This document shows, piece by piece, positions 33,633 to 44,465 of a stretch of DNA of 64,000 nucleotides. The position numbers and the translations under genes are program-made. Numbering within the stretch: position 1 is the stretch's first letter; every line of letters starts with the position of its first letter. The notes beneath the pieces are model-generated. The model was given only the letters and a program-made list of their open reading frames with translations. It was not told the DNA's origin and searched no databases. This stretch comes from Ostrinia nubilalis. Taxonomy: Eukaryota > Arthropoda > Insecta > Lepidoptera > Crambidae. The stretch lies in NCBI RefSeq assembly GCF_963855985.1, contig NC_087112.1:7380501-7444500 (forward strand), in the 5' to 3' direction.

Positions 33633-34634
33633 TTACTTTAATTTTGATAAACGTCAAAAATCTGTCAAACTCCATACAAAAAACTCAACCTAAATGTCAA
33701 TTTAAACTAGTGATCAACGCGAGTTTAACTTTTTGTATTAAGGGCGAAAGAGTTTAATATTACGGAACCCTTTGTTTCCAAGTCGGACCTATTCTTAACC
33801 AGTTTTTTCTTTTACTTCGCAACCAAGTTCGCTTCCAATTCCAAGGAAAAACTGGGGCAATAGTTCCCGGCGTTTTTCCTGAAGATTGTACATTTCTTAG
33901 ATAGTCGCGTGTTTGAAAGAGCTTTGTTTTCTTATTTTTCACTTTGATAACTAATTCTTTAGAGTTTTAACAGCTAACTACTCAAGTAGAACATTAACTA
34001 TGCCGTGAAACCTAGTGTGGGCTTAAAGGTCACTTAAGACCTAATTATGTTTATTTCAAAGGGTCTGAAAGTTAAAAATAATTAAGTTTAAAACAGCTCT
34101 TTGAGATATTCCTTGCTGAATCTTATAAAAATCAATTAGAAGCCGTTTATGAGGTATTACATTTACTTAGACCTTTCAGCGATATAAATACTAGCTCTTC
34201 GCACGCGTGGAATTTTGTCTGTCACAGAAAAACTTTATCGCGCGCGTCTCTGTTTCAAAAACCGGGATAAAAACTATCCTATGTCCTTTCCCGGGACTGA
34301 AACTATCTCTATGCCAAATTTCATTTAAATCGGATCAGTGGTTTAGGCGTGAAAGCAAGACAGACAGCCATGACAAGGTATGTAAAATCACTTTAATTAT
34401 GTGCGATGTTTCTAGGGCTAAGATATTCCTTCGGCAAGTGAACCTTTGTAGGTACTAGAAATAGTCCTCTGTGGTTGAGAATTCCGGATGAGATTCATCG
34501 CTTTCCATCAGGCTTTCTCGTCGCTACATATTTATAAAACAAAGGCGCTTTCCTGTCTATATGTCCCCATATGCTTAGATCTTTAAAACTACGCAACGGA
34601 TTTTGATCCGGTTTTTTTGATTGATAGAGTGATT
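33633..34634. repeat. Tandem duplication unit 2
   Basis: Starts ATTTTACTTTAATTTTGATA with a fuller MITE arm (GATAAACGTCAAAAATCTGTC) and runs to GATTGATAGAGTGATT. The open frames inside both units are shared non-coding sequence and Helitron, so no gene is called. Confidence 0.85.
34191..34372 (-). mobile_element. Helitron in duplication unit 2
   Basis: Same insertion and same hairpin deletion as 33186-33366, so it predates the tandem duplication. Confidence 0.7.
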
Positions 34635-34684
34635 CAAGAGGAAGGTTTTTAAGTATACATTGTACCTGTGCGAAGCAGGGGCGG
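34550..34684 (+). mobile_element. Helitron-like fragment, GTGCGAAGCAGGGGCGGGTC type
   Basis: CTATATGTCCCCATATGC, GATCTTTAAAACTACGCAAC, GGATTTTGATCCGG and CTGTGCGAAGCAGGGGCGGG; a truncated twin lies at 33550-33632 and a related copy at 44095-44285. Confidence 0.6.
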
Positions 34685-34689
34685 GTCAC

Positions 34690-34911
34690 TATATATACTA
34701 ATATTATAAATGCGAAAGTCTGTCTGTCTATCTCTCTTTCACGCCTAAACCACTGAACCGATTTGATGAAATTTGGCATAGAGATAGTTTGAGTCCCAGG
34801 AAAGGACATAGGATAGTTTTTATCCCGGTTTTTGAAACAGGGACGCGCGCGATAAAGTTTTTCTGTGACAGACAATATTCCACGCGGGCGAAGCCGTGGC
34901 CGGAAAGCTAG
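34690..34911 (+). mobile_element. Full-length short Helitron
   Basis: Starts TATACTAATATTATAAATGC GAAAGTC, then CACGCCTAAACCACTGAACC, AAAGGACATAGGATAGTTTT, TTTTTCTGTGACAGACAA, and ends GGGCGAAGCCGTGGCCGGAA AGCTAG. Same family as 33186, 39555, 46224 and 47066. Confidence 0.8.
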
Positions 34912-35174
34912 TTTTGGATAAAAAAGAACCAAACTCAAAAAACAATAGTTTAAAATGTCAAGTCCCATCCACTGGACCTTAAAGCGATTGTTCCCGTTTA
35001 TTCTAGCCAACAAGCTCGTATCACGAGGGTAGTTGATAAAGCTATCATAGACCGCCCGCGCGTTAACATGCAAATGAGGGTACGTGTGCTCGCATGACAG
35101 GGCTTGTGTACTGTGTAGGCGACGGCATGTCAAGCGAAACATTGTCTATCCGGCTGTGATAGGTGCCATTTTTG

Positions 35175-35535
35175 AATAAAAAAAACCGGCCAAGTGCGAG
35201 TCAGACTCGTGCACTGAGGATTCCGTACAGTTCCTGACATAAAACACCGAAATATTTTGTTATTGACATAAAAGTTTTCGAGCAAAAAACGTCAAAACGT
35301 TTGTTGGAGAGCCCCACTTAAATATTTCTTTTATTGTGTTTTTAGCGGCAACAGAAATTCAGTAGTTACTAGTGTAAGAAAACAGAAAAAGTTTGTAAAA
35401 TCGAAAAATTTCATCAGAGACCTAACAAAATACGTAGTTAAATTAAATGTATGTAAGTTAAATGTATTTTATAATTTCCATAATGAATAGGATTAAGAAA
35501 TTCTAAAATTACAACACAAATAAATTTTTTGATTT
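35175..35535 (+). mobile_element. Dispersed repeat, CCGGCCAAGTGCGAGTCAGA type
   Basis: Starts ACCGGCCAAGTGCGAGTCAG, GGATTCCGTACAG, then AGCGGCAACAGAAATTCAG. A reversed, partial relative is at 53205-53460. Common in Lepidoptera as I recall; class uncertain. Confidence 0.6.
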
Positions 35536-35873
35536 CATTTTATTTTATAAGTTTTCTTTAAACACAATTTTGTTTATTTCGACTTGTTGTTATTCTTTAA
35601 CACATAGCGCTTTAGTCCTGTTTGCAGAATGTCAGAAGTCATTCTACCCTCACCTACGCAGTTTGTCCGGTGATTAGGTAAATTTCCCGTGACGTGTGCA
35701 CATTAGTATGATCCGGGTACCCGGGTGGGAGTTATTCCTGGTATTTCACGCATTACTTTTGTAAAAGCTCGCTGTTTTGTAAATGTAATTATGTCCAGAT
35801 TTATTTGTACAATATTTTTGTTGGATTACAGAACTTTACTTATTCAATTAATTTTTTAATCACGAGAGTTTCA
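35536..35873. other. No gene seen
   Basis: Contains a GATCCGGGTACCCGGGTGG stretch near 35712 but nothing assignable. Confidence 0.4.
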
Positions 35874-36020
35874 CACCCGTATTCACAAACTTTACTTGAG
35901 GTCTCACTGTGCGCGTGGATGCACAGGCTCACACACGAACCAATCACAGAGCTCTATTCAACGCTGTGCGTTCGATTTGCTACTTCACTTAAGCAAGCAT
36001 CGTTTGTGAATACGACCTTC
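35874..36020. mobile_element. MITE, CGCCCGTATTCACAAAC-TIR family, copy 4
   Basis: Ends CACCCGTATTCACAAACTTT and CATCGTTTGTGAATACGACC. The core CACACGAACCAATCACAGAG and GCGTTCGATTTGCTACTTCAC is intact. Confidence 0.8.
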
Positions 36021-36137
36021 AATTTGATTTAGTTACTATGAGCTTCTTCCTTCTTGTCGTGTCGACAACCAACCTATACCTACAGTGTCTGCCCAAAACC
36101 ACGCTACACGCGTGCAGCTTACATTGAAGGGTTAATG

Positions 36138-36195
36138 TCATACTGGATGCGGTCTGCGGTCAGGGCAAAGTGACCGCAAACTGCATCCAGTGTGA
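36138..36195. repeat. 21-bp-arm hairpin
   Basis: ACTGGATGCGGTCTGCGGTC and GACCGCAAACTGCATCCAGT pair around an 8-base loop with one mismatch. Confidence 0.7.
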
Positions 36196-37055
36196 GAAGT
36201 CTTTAAATGTACTCGAAAAAAATCTATGTCGAATTTAGTTCTTGAAAGTAGCCGCTAGGTTCGCTGTACAATCTGTTATACATTTTTTACGCAGTCGCTA
36301 GCGAGTAATTTTAATGTAAACTCATGGTAAAGCTAAACGTAGAGGGCACCTTAATCTCATAGTCATATAAGAATATCTTGCATAATACCTTGTCTTGTAA
36401 CAAGGAAAGTGAAATACCTTCTAATCTTTAGACCCTAAGCGAATTCCTCAAGAACATTCCTCTAAAATTGTCTTCCACGTTACCTCACCACGTTATAACA
36501 TGTTTTCCTTAAGCTATACTATATTAAATAATTTTGCTCTTTGAATGGGCACCTGAGGAATTGCAACTTTTAGTGTATTGGATCAAAAGTATGTTTCGGT
36601 AAACCATAAACCTAAAGGTACATTTACATATACTTATAAAATGTCATGCTTATTAGCATGCTTAAAACAAGCGTGCTCGAACAACTCTCAATGACTAGAT
36701 AACAATAAAATTGTTCAATAGTGGCATGCTTTCGCGCAAGTAAGGAGCATAATTTATGTAACTGTACCATATATTAATATGTACTGTAATTCTTCTAGAA
36801 AAGTAGATATTTAACGTCATTTCGAAACACATCAAACTCAATTTTCCAGTCCGGTTCCTATGAATGAAGGCCCAATGAAATACGAATTCATAAGTCATTT
36901 TCTAAAAGGTTTTTTACCGATGTAAATGTATTTTTATTTTGAAAATCCTTCAATTTTGTGGGCAGTTTTGAGGGATTTTCAAGCTAGACTGGTTTGGGGA
37001 TATTTGGTTACCGTGCCACTGGGTCCAAGGTCCCAAGCCATTAAGCGAAATTAGT
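36196..37055. other. No gene seen
   Basis: AT-rich; short open frames with no family likeness. Confidence 0.45.
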
Positions 37056-37125
37056 AGAGACACCTAAAATGTAGGTAAGTATGTAGAAATGTTTCTACAT
37101 TTCCACATACATTTTAGGTATCTCT
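37056..37125. repeat. Imperfect 34-nt-arm hairpin, miRNA-precursor-like shape
   Basis: Arms 37056-37089 and 37092-37125 pair at about 28 of 34 positions, with internal mismatches (GGTAAGT against CCACAT) and a 2-base loop. The loop is small for a pre-miRNA, and no seed family was recognised. Confidence 0.6.
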
Positions 37126-37469
37126 GGGAGGGCAAAACTTGTACAGAATTCAGTTGCTCTAAATTAAAAAGTAACGTAGGTAATTTTCCTGAAAAATTTA
37201 CAACTATGTTACAAGTAAAACGATTAATAAACAAAAGGTAACATAATTCGGTTTTATATGTAGAATGCACATTTTCAGGCTTCGTGAATCATTTTTAAAC
37301 CCTACACGAGTACCTATTGTCTTTCTGTGCTTGCAGATTGTTCGAGCAAAATGAATGATGATTATGTATTTGAAAAATACCCTTTGGCTTCATCAGTCAC
37401 AACAACAATCATAGCTATAGCAACCAGTGCAGTGTTAGACGTTTTTAAAATAAAATAAATAAGTGTAAA

Positions 37470-38061
37470 TGTTACGGTCAAAGTGATAAATGTGAAAATT
37501 ATGAATAATCGCCGGTTATTATGAATAATCACCGCATGATTTGGTAAATGTGATTAATATGAGGTCATTTATGTGTGTATAAAACTAAATAGGCGGCTTA
37601 GCAAGAAACATTCCAAACTCATTATGCCAAATTATAATAATACTAGCGGCCGCCCGCGACTTCGTACGCGTGAATCCCGTTTTTCCCGCTAATTCCCATT
37701 CCCGTGGGAATTTCGGGAATTCCTTTCTTAGTGCACCTCTACGGTACCTAAGCTACGTCCCTTCCAAATTTCAAGTGCCTACGTTTAGCCGTTTAGGCTG
37801 TGCGTTGATCTGTCAGTCAGTCAGTCAGTTTCTCCTTTTATATATTTAGATATGATGTCAAAACGTTCAAAAGTTTGGCTGTACATGAGCACGTACACAA
37901 GATATTGTTCTCTTTTATGAAATTTGTTAGTACTAAGGTTGAATTATTAAATAATCACTGTTAAATGTGATTAATTTATCACTTTTACCGCGACTGTCGG
38001 TAATTATTCATAATAACCGGTTATTATTAATGATTTTCATTTTATCACATTAACCGTAACA
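37470..38061. mobile_element. Palindromic MITE interrupted by a Helitron
   Basis: TGTTACGGTCAAAGTGATAA and CGCCGGTTATTATGAATAAT on the left return inverted as ATTATTCATAATAACCGGTT and TTATCACATTAACCGTAACA on the right. The Helitron at 37643-37850 sits inside. Confidence 0.8.
37643..37850 (-). mobile_element. Helitron nested in the 37470-38061 MITE
   Basis: Minus strand, ends ACGAAGTCGCGGGCGGCCGC plus CTAG; CTGACTGACTGACTGACAG lies near the other end. The central part (GGGAATTTCGGGAATTCC) differs from sister copies. Confidence 0.7.
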
Positions 38062-39554
38062 TAAATATAAAAGTTTAATCATCTTAAATTAAAAGACAGC
38101 TCCATTACACTGTTGTACCGAGATACACTGACGTCACAGCTTACTGTGACGCAACTTCTTCCCATTTTCTTATCTTGCGGCTTTAACCTGGCTACACACT
38201 GAAGTTGTGCAGGGGAACTGAATTCATGCCAAAATCAAAGCTTCATTTTAGTAATCGCACATATGGAGCCAGCCTTTTCAAATATTAACATGACGCTAGT
38301 TCACATTCTCCGTATCGCTTGATTTCACCAAGTAAATTATTATTTTTGATTACAATTTCTTTACGTCTCAGTTTGCAGCTACTATAGATTATATTAGCTA
38401 TGTATGTACTTATTATATCCAAGAAATAGAGACATTTAATATGAGCTTTTGGTACAAATATAATTAAGGCACTTTGGACACAGTTTCACTCAACTCTTAA
38501 GAAAAGAATTTGAATGTGATAATGTAAAAAGGACAATGACCAAATGTGGTCCAAATGTCCACCACTAATGAGACCTATATTGGCTTATAGTCCATTAAAT
38601 AGAAATTAACTTTTAGTATGGGACGAAAAAAAAATAAGCTGTCAGTAAAAAGTTATGACCGTATGAAAAATTATAGTAGTTTACGCGCTAATCTCAGGAA
38701 CTACTGGTCCGATTTGAACAATTATTATTGTTATGGATAGCCCATTTAACAAGGATGGTTTTAGGTTATATAACATCACCATATAACCAATAGGGGTGGA
38801 GCAGCGACCACCCGACCATAATTCCAATATTGTTGTCTTTCTTCTGAGATAATTTTTTTTTCTTTTAGCGAGAATCTAACACGGCACACTAAGCGACATG
38901 ACATAACATGCATAGATTAATCCAAAATGTGCGATGGATAGAATGATATCAAGAACATTTTTCGGATGAAAAGGTAAAAATCATGACTTTTCATTCAGTC
39001 ATAACTTTTTACTGACAGCATATTTTTGATTGCGGTTTGGTTATAACGAATCCGTATTTAGTAGACTATTTTACTACATAGGTCTCGTTAGCAGTGGACA
39101 TTTGGACCACACTCCATACATTTTTGGTCATTGTCCTTTCCCAGAATTTTCCTGCTCGCTCGCTTGTATCATATTTAAATGTAACACCTCGAATGTGTGG
39201 CCGCCTTAACAAATCAGATGGATGCGACGTTCTGGGTATTTTTAACCCAGTCCTCGTTATAAGGAGTGCTACGCCCTGCCGTTTTTACGGATTGCTGAGT
39301 ACGAGGATGTCCAAGGGAGAAAAGATAATCTTTTGGAGAAATTCAATTTTCTGTGCGTTTTCTGGCACATGCTCTGCGAAACTAAAAATCGACTACTTAT
39401 TCACTCTTGAACACCTAAAAATCTGTGTTCGGCTTTTCTTAAAGCATTGATTTAAACTGAGCTTTGCGTTTTGCATCGCTGTAGTAGGTACACTTTATCG
39501 CAAGAAACATTGTATTTGTCGTCGACAAAATGAAAAAAATAAATAAAATATAAT
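38062..39554. other. Mostly unassigned; inverted repeat and Helitron core
   Basis: ACGCGCTAATCTCAGGAACT and ACTGGTCCGATTTGAAC (38680-38720) is the core of a Lep1-like Helitron. GTGGTCCAAATGTCCACCAC near 38545-38565 and its surroundings (AAAAGTTATGAC, CAGTAAAAAG) return inverted near 38990-39115, suggesting a diverged ~590-bp inverted-repeat element (about 38530-39130). Confidence 0.5.
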
Positions 39555-39727
39555 CTATTAGATACTAATATTATAAATGTGAAAGTAACTCTGTCTGTCT
39601 GTCTGTCTTGCTTTCACGCCTAACCCACTGAACCGATTTTGCCAAATTTCATGGTATAGAGATAGTTTTTAAATAGGGACGCCGCGATAAAGTTTTTCTG
39701 TGACAGACAAAATTCCACGCGGGCGAA
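39555..39727 (+). mobile_element. Helitron lacking its 3' hairpin
   Basis: Starts ATACTAATATTATAAATGTG, has CACGCCTAACCCACTGAACC, and stops at CCACGCGGGCGAAG before the hairpin is complete. Confidence 0.7.
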
Positions 39728-40045
39728 GTTACATAAATAAATACGCCCACAGTTTCTACTTTAGGCCGAGGTGATCTTTTTCACGACACCCTCGCGAAGT
39801 TCGCTCGTATAAAAAGTTATGGCTGGAAGGGTTCTATTCTTTGGAGGCGTTTTGTTTTAATTGTAAAGTACATGCATGGAAGATTCACGTGTTATCTGAA
39901 GGATATTTCTTTTACCTTTTGTTACAAAACTTTGTTCTCTTATGGAGGTGTTGGCAAACTCGTATAAATTTTAATGTCCGTATTTGAACAAGTATAAGAA
40001 ACTTTGGGTGTTGAAAGAAAGGATAAGACGATGTGAATGGATGGA

Positions 40046-40172
40046 TGGATTCATCATCATCATCATCATCTCAGCCATAGGACGTCCACTGCTGAACATA
40101 GGCCTCCCCCAATGCTTTCCATGTTGCCCGGTTGGTAGCGGCCTTGGTCCAGCGCCTTCCTGCTACCTTCGA
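40046..40172 (-). pseudogene. RTE LINE 3' end with (ATG)n tail
   Basis: Minus strand reads to LGEAYVQQWTS with TGA, then (ATG)n (seen as CATCATCATCATCATC at 40052). Upstream codons AFLPAT- are cut. Confidence 0.75.
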
Positions 40173-40224
40173 TGGATGGATTGTTGTTCCCATATTTTAT
40201 TAATCCTATCCTTTCATTTTGCAT

Positions 40225-40490
40225 TTCCTACGTATTATTATAAATGTGAAAGTTTGTGAAGATGGGTGTATTGACTTTTTTTACTCTTTCACGCAAAATC
40301 TATTGAACAGATTTTGTTGAAACTTTACATGATTATTTTTTATACATTATAATAACATAATAATATTATAAGCTCAATATCGCTATAGATAACGATATAT
40401 TATGTAGTTAGGCCAAAATACAACGATAAGTATTAATCGGTCTTTCTGTGACAAACTGAATTTCACGCGCCCAAAAGTTTCACTAGAAAT
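40225..40490 (+). mobile_element. Degenerate Helitron
   Basis: ATTATTATAAATGTGAAAGT, CTCTTTCACGCAAAATCTAT, TTTTGTTGAAACTTTACATG and CTGTGACAAACTGAATTTCA mark both ends; the middle resembles 14142-14518. Confidence 0.6.
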
Positions 40491-40744
40491 AGTCGTAAAT
40501 TCAGAACTAGAATCTACAGCATTATTTCATGTATTTCAGAGAATTAATTATTTTATTTCGAAACGAGATAATATTGTTGCTGAATTCATCAGTTGTTTGA
40601 GTTTATCTCATCGAATTGCGAATGGAAAAGTGGAAGCTTTATTTATTTACAGACAACATCGTCATTAGTTCGATAAAGCTCCGTGCACACTTGAATACAA
40701 CGTAAAATACTATTTTTGGTACCTAATATTTAGAGGTATGCTTC
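40491..40744. other. No gene seen
   Basis: No repeat or coding signal noted. Confidence 0.4.
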
Positions 40745-40935
40745 GATCGTTCGTTCGTGTCAGCCATATGACCTCCACTGCTGGACAAAGGCCTCCCCCA
40801 AGGTTTTCCAAAACGACCGGTCCCGTGCTGCTCGCATTCACCAGATCGTCGGTTCAACTAGTGGGAGGCCTGCCCTAACTACGTCTTCCGGCCCTTTTCC
40901 TGCTCAATTTTCTGCCCCAACGGATTAGAAAACAA
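40745..40935 (-). pseudogene. RTE LINE C-terminal fragment
   Basis: CATATGACCTCCACTGCTGG, ACAAAGGCCTCCCCCAAGG, CCAGATCGTCGG and TCTTCCGGCCC are the inverse of the LINE ORF2 end seen at 30870. Frameshifted. Confidence 0.7.
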
Positions 40936-41701
40936 AGCTCTATATAAAGCACTAAAGCTGATCCGCCATTGGCAATGGGTCAAGGTCGAACCGTTTTAAC
41001 ATTGCACAACTTTGTAAATACTTCCAATCTACCCTTCATACTTACAAACTGCAAAGTTCTGTGAGTTTAAAGGTACAAAGTAAAAGTTAAACGGTAGAAA
41101 GTAAACGTTTTCTAGTTTCATTGAGATCCGCTCAAGCTACAAATAGGTACTCAGTTTAATACATTATTGTTGCAAAATAACTCCTCTTATAAGGGCATAA
41201 GGTACCATAGTTTTAGCTTAATGTGTGTCATCTGTACATCAACATAAGTGGAAGAAAAATCGGATCAAAAGTTATCCCTCTCTTGGCTTAATTAATTATT
41301 TTTCTAGCTAGACTATAGTCCAAATTCTCAAAAAATACATTCACGCCCCAACTAAATGGGTGATTTATGATGTCAATTTTTATGAAAACAATAAAAATAT
41401 TTATATTTTCTAAAAGGTTACTTCTTTTTTTGAAAAATTTTAACTTTAGTCTCTTGTGAAAAATTGTTAAAAATCAATCCTTTTCATTTGAGCTCCTAAC
41501 AAACACACCCTGTATTCAATTTTCACTGGATCTGTTGTTAACAGCATTGTCGTGTTCCAGCTGTTAGAAGTAAGATATCCAGTTCCTCTATGTTTGAGGA
41601 TTTCGGGTGTAGCTCGCTTCCACCTTCGGCCTGATCATCACTTTTCATCAGGTAAGATGGAGGCTAGACCTATCATACTGCTAATTTGTGTGTACTCTGT
41701 C
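40936..41701. other. No gene seen
   Basis: AT-rich, no assignment. Confidence 0.45.
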
Positions 41702-41859
41702 GCCCGTATTCACAAACATTACTATGAGGTCTCACAGTAAAACAGTAGAAAGCGTGGACGCGCAGGGACACACATGAACCAGTCACAGAGCTCTATTCAA
41801 CGCTGTGCGATCGATTTTCTGCTTCACTTAAGCAAGCATCGTTTGTGAATACGGGCGTG
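41702..41859. mobile_element. MITE, CGCCCGTATTCACAAAC-TIR family, copy 5
   Basis: Ends CGCCCGTATTCACAAACATT and ATCGTTTGTGAATACGGGCG, flanked by TGT on both sides, again a 3-bp target duplication. A small insert (AAAACAGTAGAAAG) sits near 41739. Confidence 0.85.
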
Positions 41860-42258
41860 TGTCATTTGGTGAAGTGATGACCGTTTTGTGTAGTGTTTCA
41901 CGTACCTACCTACCTCGTTGTAAATAAAATGAAACTTCTAAGGCATCTACGATGTACAACGACCTTAACTTTCTCTGCACCGAGATAGGATCGATTTAAT
42001 TACTTTCTGTTTGAAAGAGTCGCATCTAGAAGCTGATTACTTTAGCCCTTGCATTTAAATTCCAAAGTTCTAAGCTTCGTTTCTTTTATTATCTTTTTCC
42101 AATGAAAACTACCTTGTAAATGTTAACTGTTTGGAAATATCTCGCGTGACTTGAATAAGTATTATGGTCTTAACGCGATCGCCGAGAAAGGTTTTATTTG
42201 GTTATTTAAAAAAAGAAACTTTATTCAACGGAAGTAAAGTTTTGTATCAAATGTCAAA
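41860..42258. other. No gene seen
   Basis: AT-rich, between the MITE at 41702 and the piggyBac relic. Confidence 0.45.
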
Positions 42259-43159
42259 CCCTTAATTGCTCGCATGGGGTCAAAGCATTTTCGGATTCAA
42301 AAATGAAGCACTTGGCGTGGCCCGATTTCCTCCGCGCCCCCGGTAGCTTCATAAAACACGTCTTAGTTTGTATTTTGATAGCGACTAATTCACGGGAGTT
42401 GAAGGATGCGTCGCTGCGCTCTTGAGTGGTGACCCCATGCGAGTAATTACGTAACTTTTTTGGAAGAGGTAAGTTTTTTGTTTTATATATTTATTTTGTG
42501 TATTATGAATAATATTTGTGTTATTGTATATTCAGTGAATAAATGTTTGTTATAAATGTGTTTTTACAGCTCTAAACAATAAAAATATTGATAAATTCAG
42601 TTTTACTACTACTTTGCCTTTTTTTTAGAGTTAGTAGAGATAGGAAAAAATAGAAAATTGTGCAATGGTTGGAAGATGTTTCTGATGAAGAAGAAGTTGG
42701 AGGGTCGAGTTCTGAGCCAGAGTTAGATGAAATAACAAAAAGTGATCATGATAGCGCTAATGAGATCGAGCAATCCTCCGCACAATCAAGTGAATCGAAA
42801 ATGCAAGAAATGTACAAGATTTGTGTGCAATGATCACTCTGAAATATACTGTCAACAGTGTAACAAGAATGATTCGGAGAGTTCCTAAAAAATACTAGTA
42901 TTACCTATGATCTCAGTATACCTAAGTACAAATTGGTAATTATTGACAATTATTTTAATTTAGCTTGTTTTTGTATATTTAGTAAGAAATTCATGTTATT
43001 ACCTATAGATATTAAAGAATAAATAAAGCATTTTTATAATAATATAGTTTCATTTACTTATAAAGTTCAGTATGTATTAAAAACTACTCACACAATTTGG
43101 GGTCATCTGTGACCCCATGCGAGCAGTTATGTAAGATTCTTTATGCGAGTAATTAAGGG
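42259..43159 (+). mobile_element. Internally deleted piggyBac-type element (901 bp)
   Basis: Ends CCCTTAATTGCTCGCAT and ATGCGAGTAATTAAGGG form a 17-base TIR with one mismatch. TTAA follows the right end; the left site reads CAAA, so its TTAA has decayed or the edge is damaged. Subterminal GACCCCATGCGAG motifs recur at 42432 and 43112. Inside are only the first and last pieces of a transposase, described separately. It cannot move by itself but could be moved by a related transposase. Confidence 0.8.
42663..42888 (+). pseudogene. piggyBac transposase relic, N-terminus fused to Cys-rich tail
   Basis: 42663-42798 reads QWLEDVSDEEEVGGSSSEPE and LDEITKSDHDSANEIEQSSA, the acidic N-terminal stretch usual in piggyBac transposases. 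From 42799, shifted in frame, follows CKKCTRFVCNDHSEIYCQQC with TAA at 42886, a C-terminal CxxC...C...H...CxxC zinc-binding domain of the same family. The whole catalytic DDD region is missing, and the deletion joint is out of frame. Confidence 0.75.
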
Positions 43160-43163
43160 TTAA

Positions 43164-43584
43164 GTATTTTTAGTGAGTGAGCTTTAGGATATACTTGCTA
43201 CGTTAAAAATGAAATCAAAATAATAAATAAATACATTTATTCAGTTTTGAAGAGTATTTCGGCACTTTTGAACTACTGGACTTGTTTTTTTCTGTTACCA
43301 TTTTGTTAAAGTCATCAACAGTTTACTTATCTTTATTTTTATGGTTGATTCCGTCTTAGATCATAATGTAATTCCTAATTTCCGGTACTTTTTCCTTTAT
43401 AACTCAGTGAAATGGCCTTGAGCGTCAGAGAAAAATGGGTCACGGGCTATTCGCCCGGCCAGGAAAATTTTGCATTTTTATTGGACAATCTAGCCTAAAA
43501 AAGCACCAGTGAAAAAATAAATAGAAGGCACTTCCGTTTTTTAATAACAACAGGTCCTTTTTTGAAACCATCAAGGTAAACATA
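43164..43584. other. No gene seen
   Basis: No repeat or coding signal noted. Confidence 0.4.
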
Positions 43585-43963
43585 AGGCCCGGTTTCCATC
43601 GAGGCGGAACAAAGCGGAAAAGTGTTTTAATGTGGCCACATCTACGATACGTCACTAGAAACTAGTGTATCAACAGATGGCGCTGTTACAACTTCACTAT
43701 GGCATACTTCACCGCGCGTACAATCCTGCATCGCGGTGTCGGAGTTTTCTGTAGACAAACCAAGATGGTGTAATTTGGACATTGGTTCCCGAGCACAACA
43801 CCCGCTCGGAAGGAAGCACTAACACCTTAGCTAGCTTCCTTATGGTGGTTGAGCATCATATCCCACATCAATAACCAAATCAGATTTCATTATTTCCACA
43901 ACTCTCCTCTCCGCTCTGCTCCGCTATGCTCCGCTCCGCTCCGCATTGGTGAAAACCGTGCCT
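43585..43963. mobile_element. MITE with AGGCACGGTTTTCACC-type TIR and CTCCG repeats
   Basis: Left end AGGCCCGGTTTCCATCGAGG, right end GGTGAAAACCGTGCCT. Subterminal (CTCCGCTCCG)-like repeats at 43910-43945 (GCTCCGCTATGCTCCGCTCC). No open frame. Confidence 0.75.
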
Positions 43964-44094
43964 AAATCATTGTATGTTACTTATCTGTTTATTATTTTCT
44001 AAGTTTATGAGTAGATAGGTACTGTGTATCCTTACTTTCATGGGCAAACAACTTATTTCACCTAAAATCTCTTAAACCTAAAAATGTAAGTCGC

Positions 44095-44285
44095 TTTCCA
44101 CTGTCTGTCCTTATGTATGCTTATAGATCTTTAAAACTAATACGCAACGAATTTTGATGCGTTTTTTTAATACTTATTAATCTCACTATCTACTTAGATA
44201 CCTCTTGAATCACTCTATCTGAGTAGATAAGAGAAAGGTTTAAAAATACTTAGAACCCGTGCGAAACCAGGGCGGGTCGATAAAG
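44095..44285 (+). mobile_element. Helitron-like element, CGTGCGAAACCAGGGCGGG type
   Basis: CCACTGTCTGTCCTTATGTA, GATCTTTAAAACTAATACGC and CCGTGCGAAACCAGGGCGGG relate it to 34550-34684. Confidence 0.55.
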
Positions 44286-44465
44286 ATATAAATTCTAAAA
44301 ATCTGTCTTCAGATGTAAATTAGATACTTAAAGTAACTCTTAAAATCCAATAAAATCAATGATCAAACACGATTTTACTTGGAACGGATAAAATTAACTT
44401 AAATTCCCTGTGAGATTTAACGCCGACGTGTCGCTAACGGTGTCAGAGACATTTTCCTCATTGAA

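Noticed and set aside
32723..33942. 60-codon frame conserved in both tandem units (KRKLFQTRDYL)
   Set aside because: The conservation is explained by the recent duplication; it is short, with no codon bias or domain.
34495..35142. 215-codon minus-strand open frame
   Set aside because: It runs through a Helitron and flanking non-coding repeat; the protein has no family likeness, and similar strings appear in every copy of that Helitron.
39094..39450. 118-codon plus-strand frame
   Set aside because: No recognisable domain; the sequence is partly the right arm of a possible inverted-repeat element. Could be chance.
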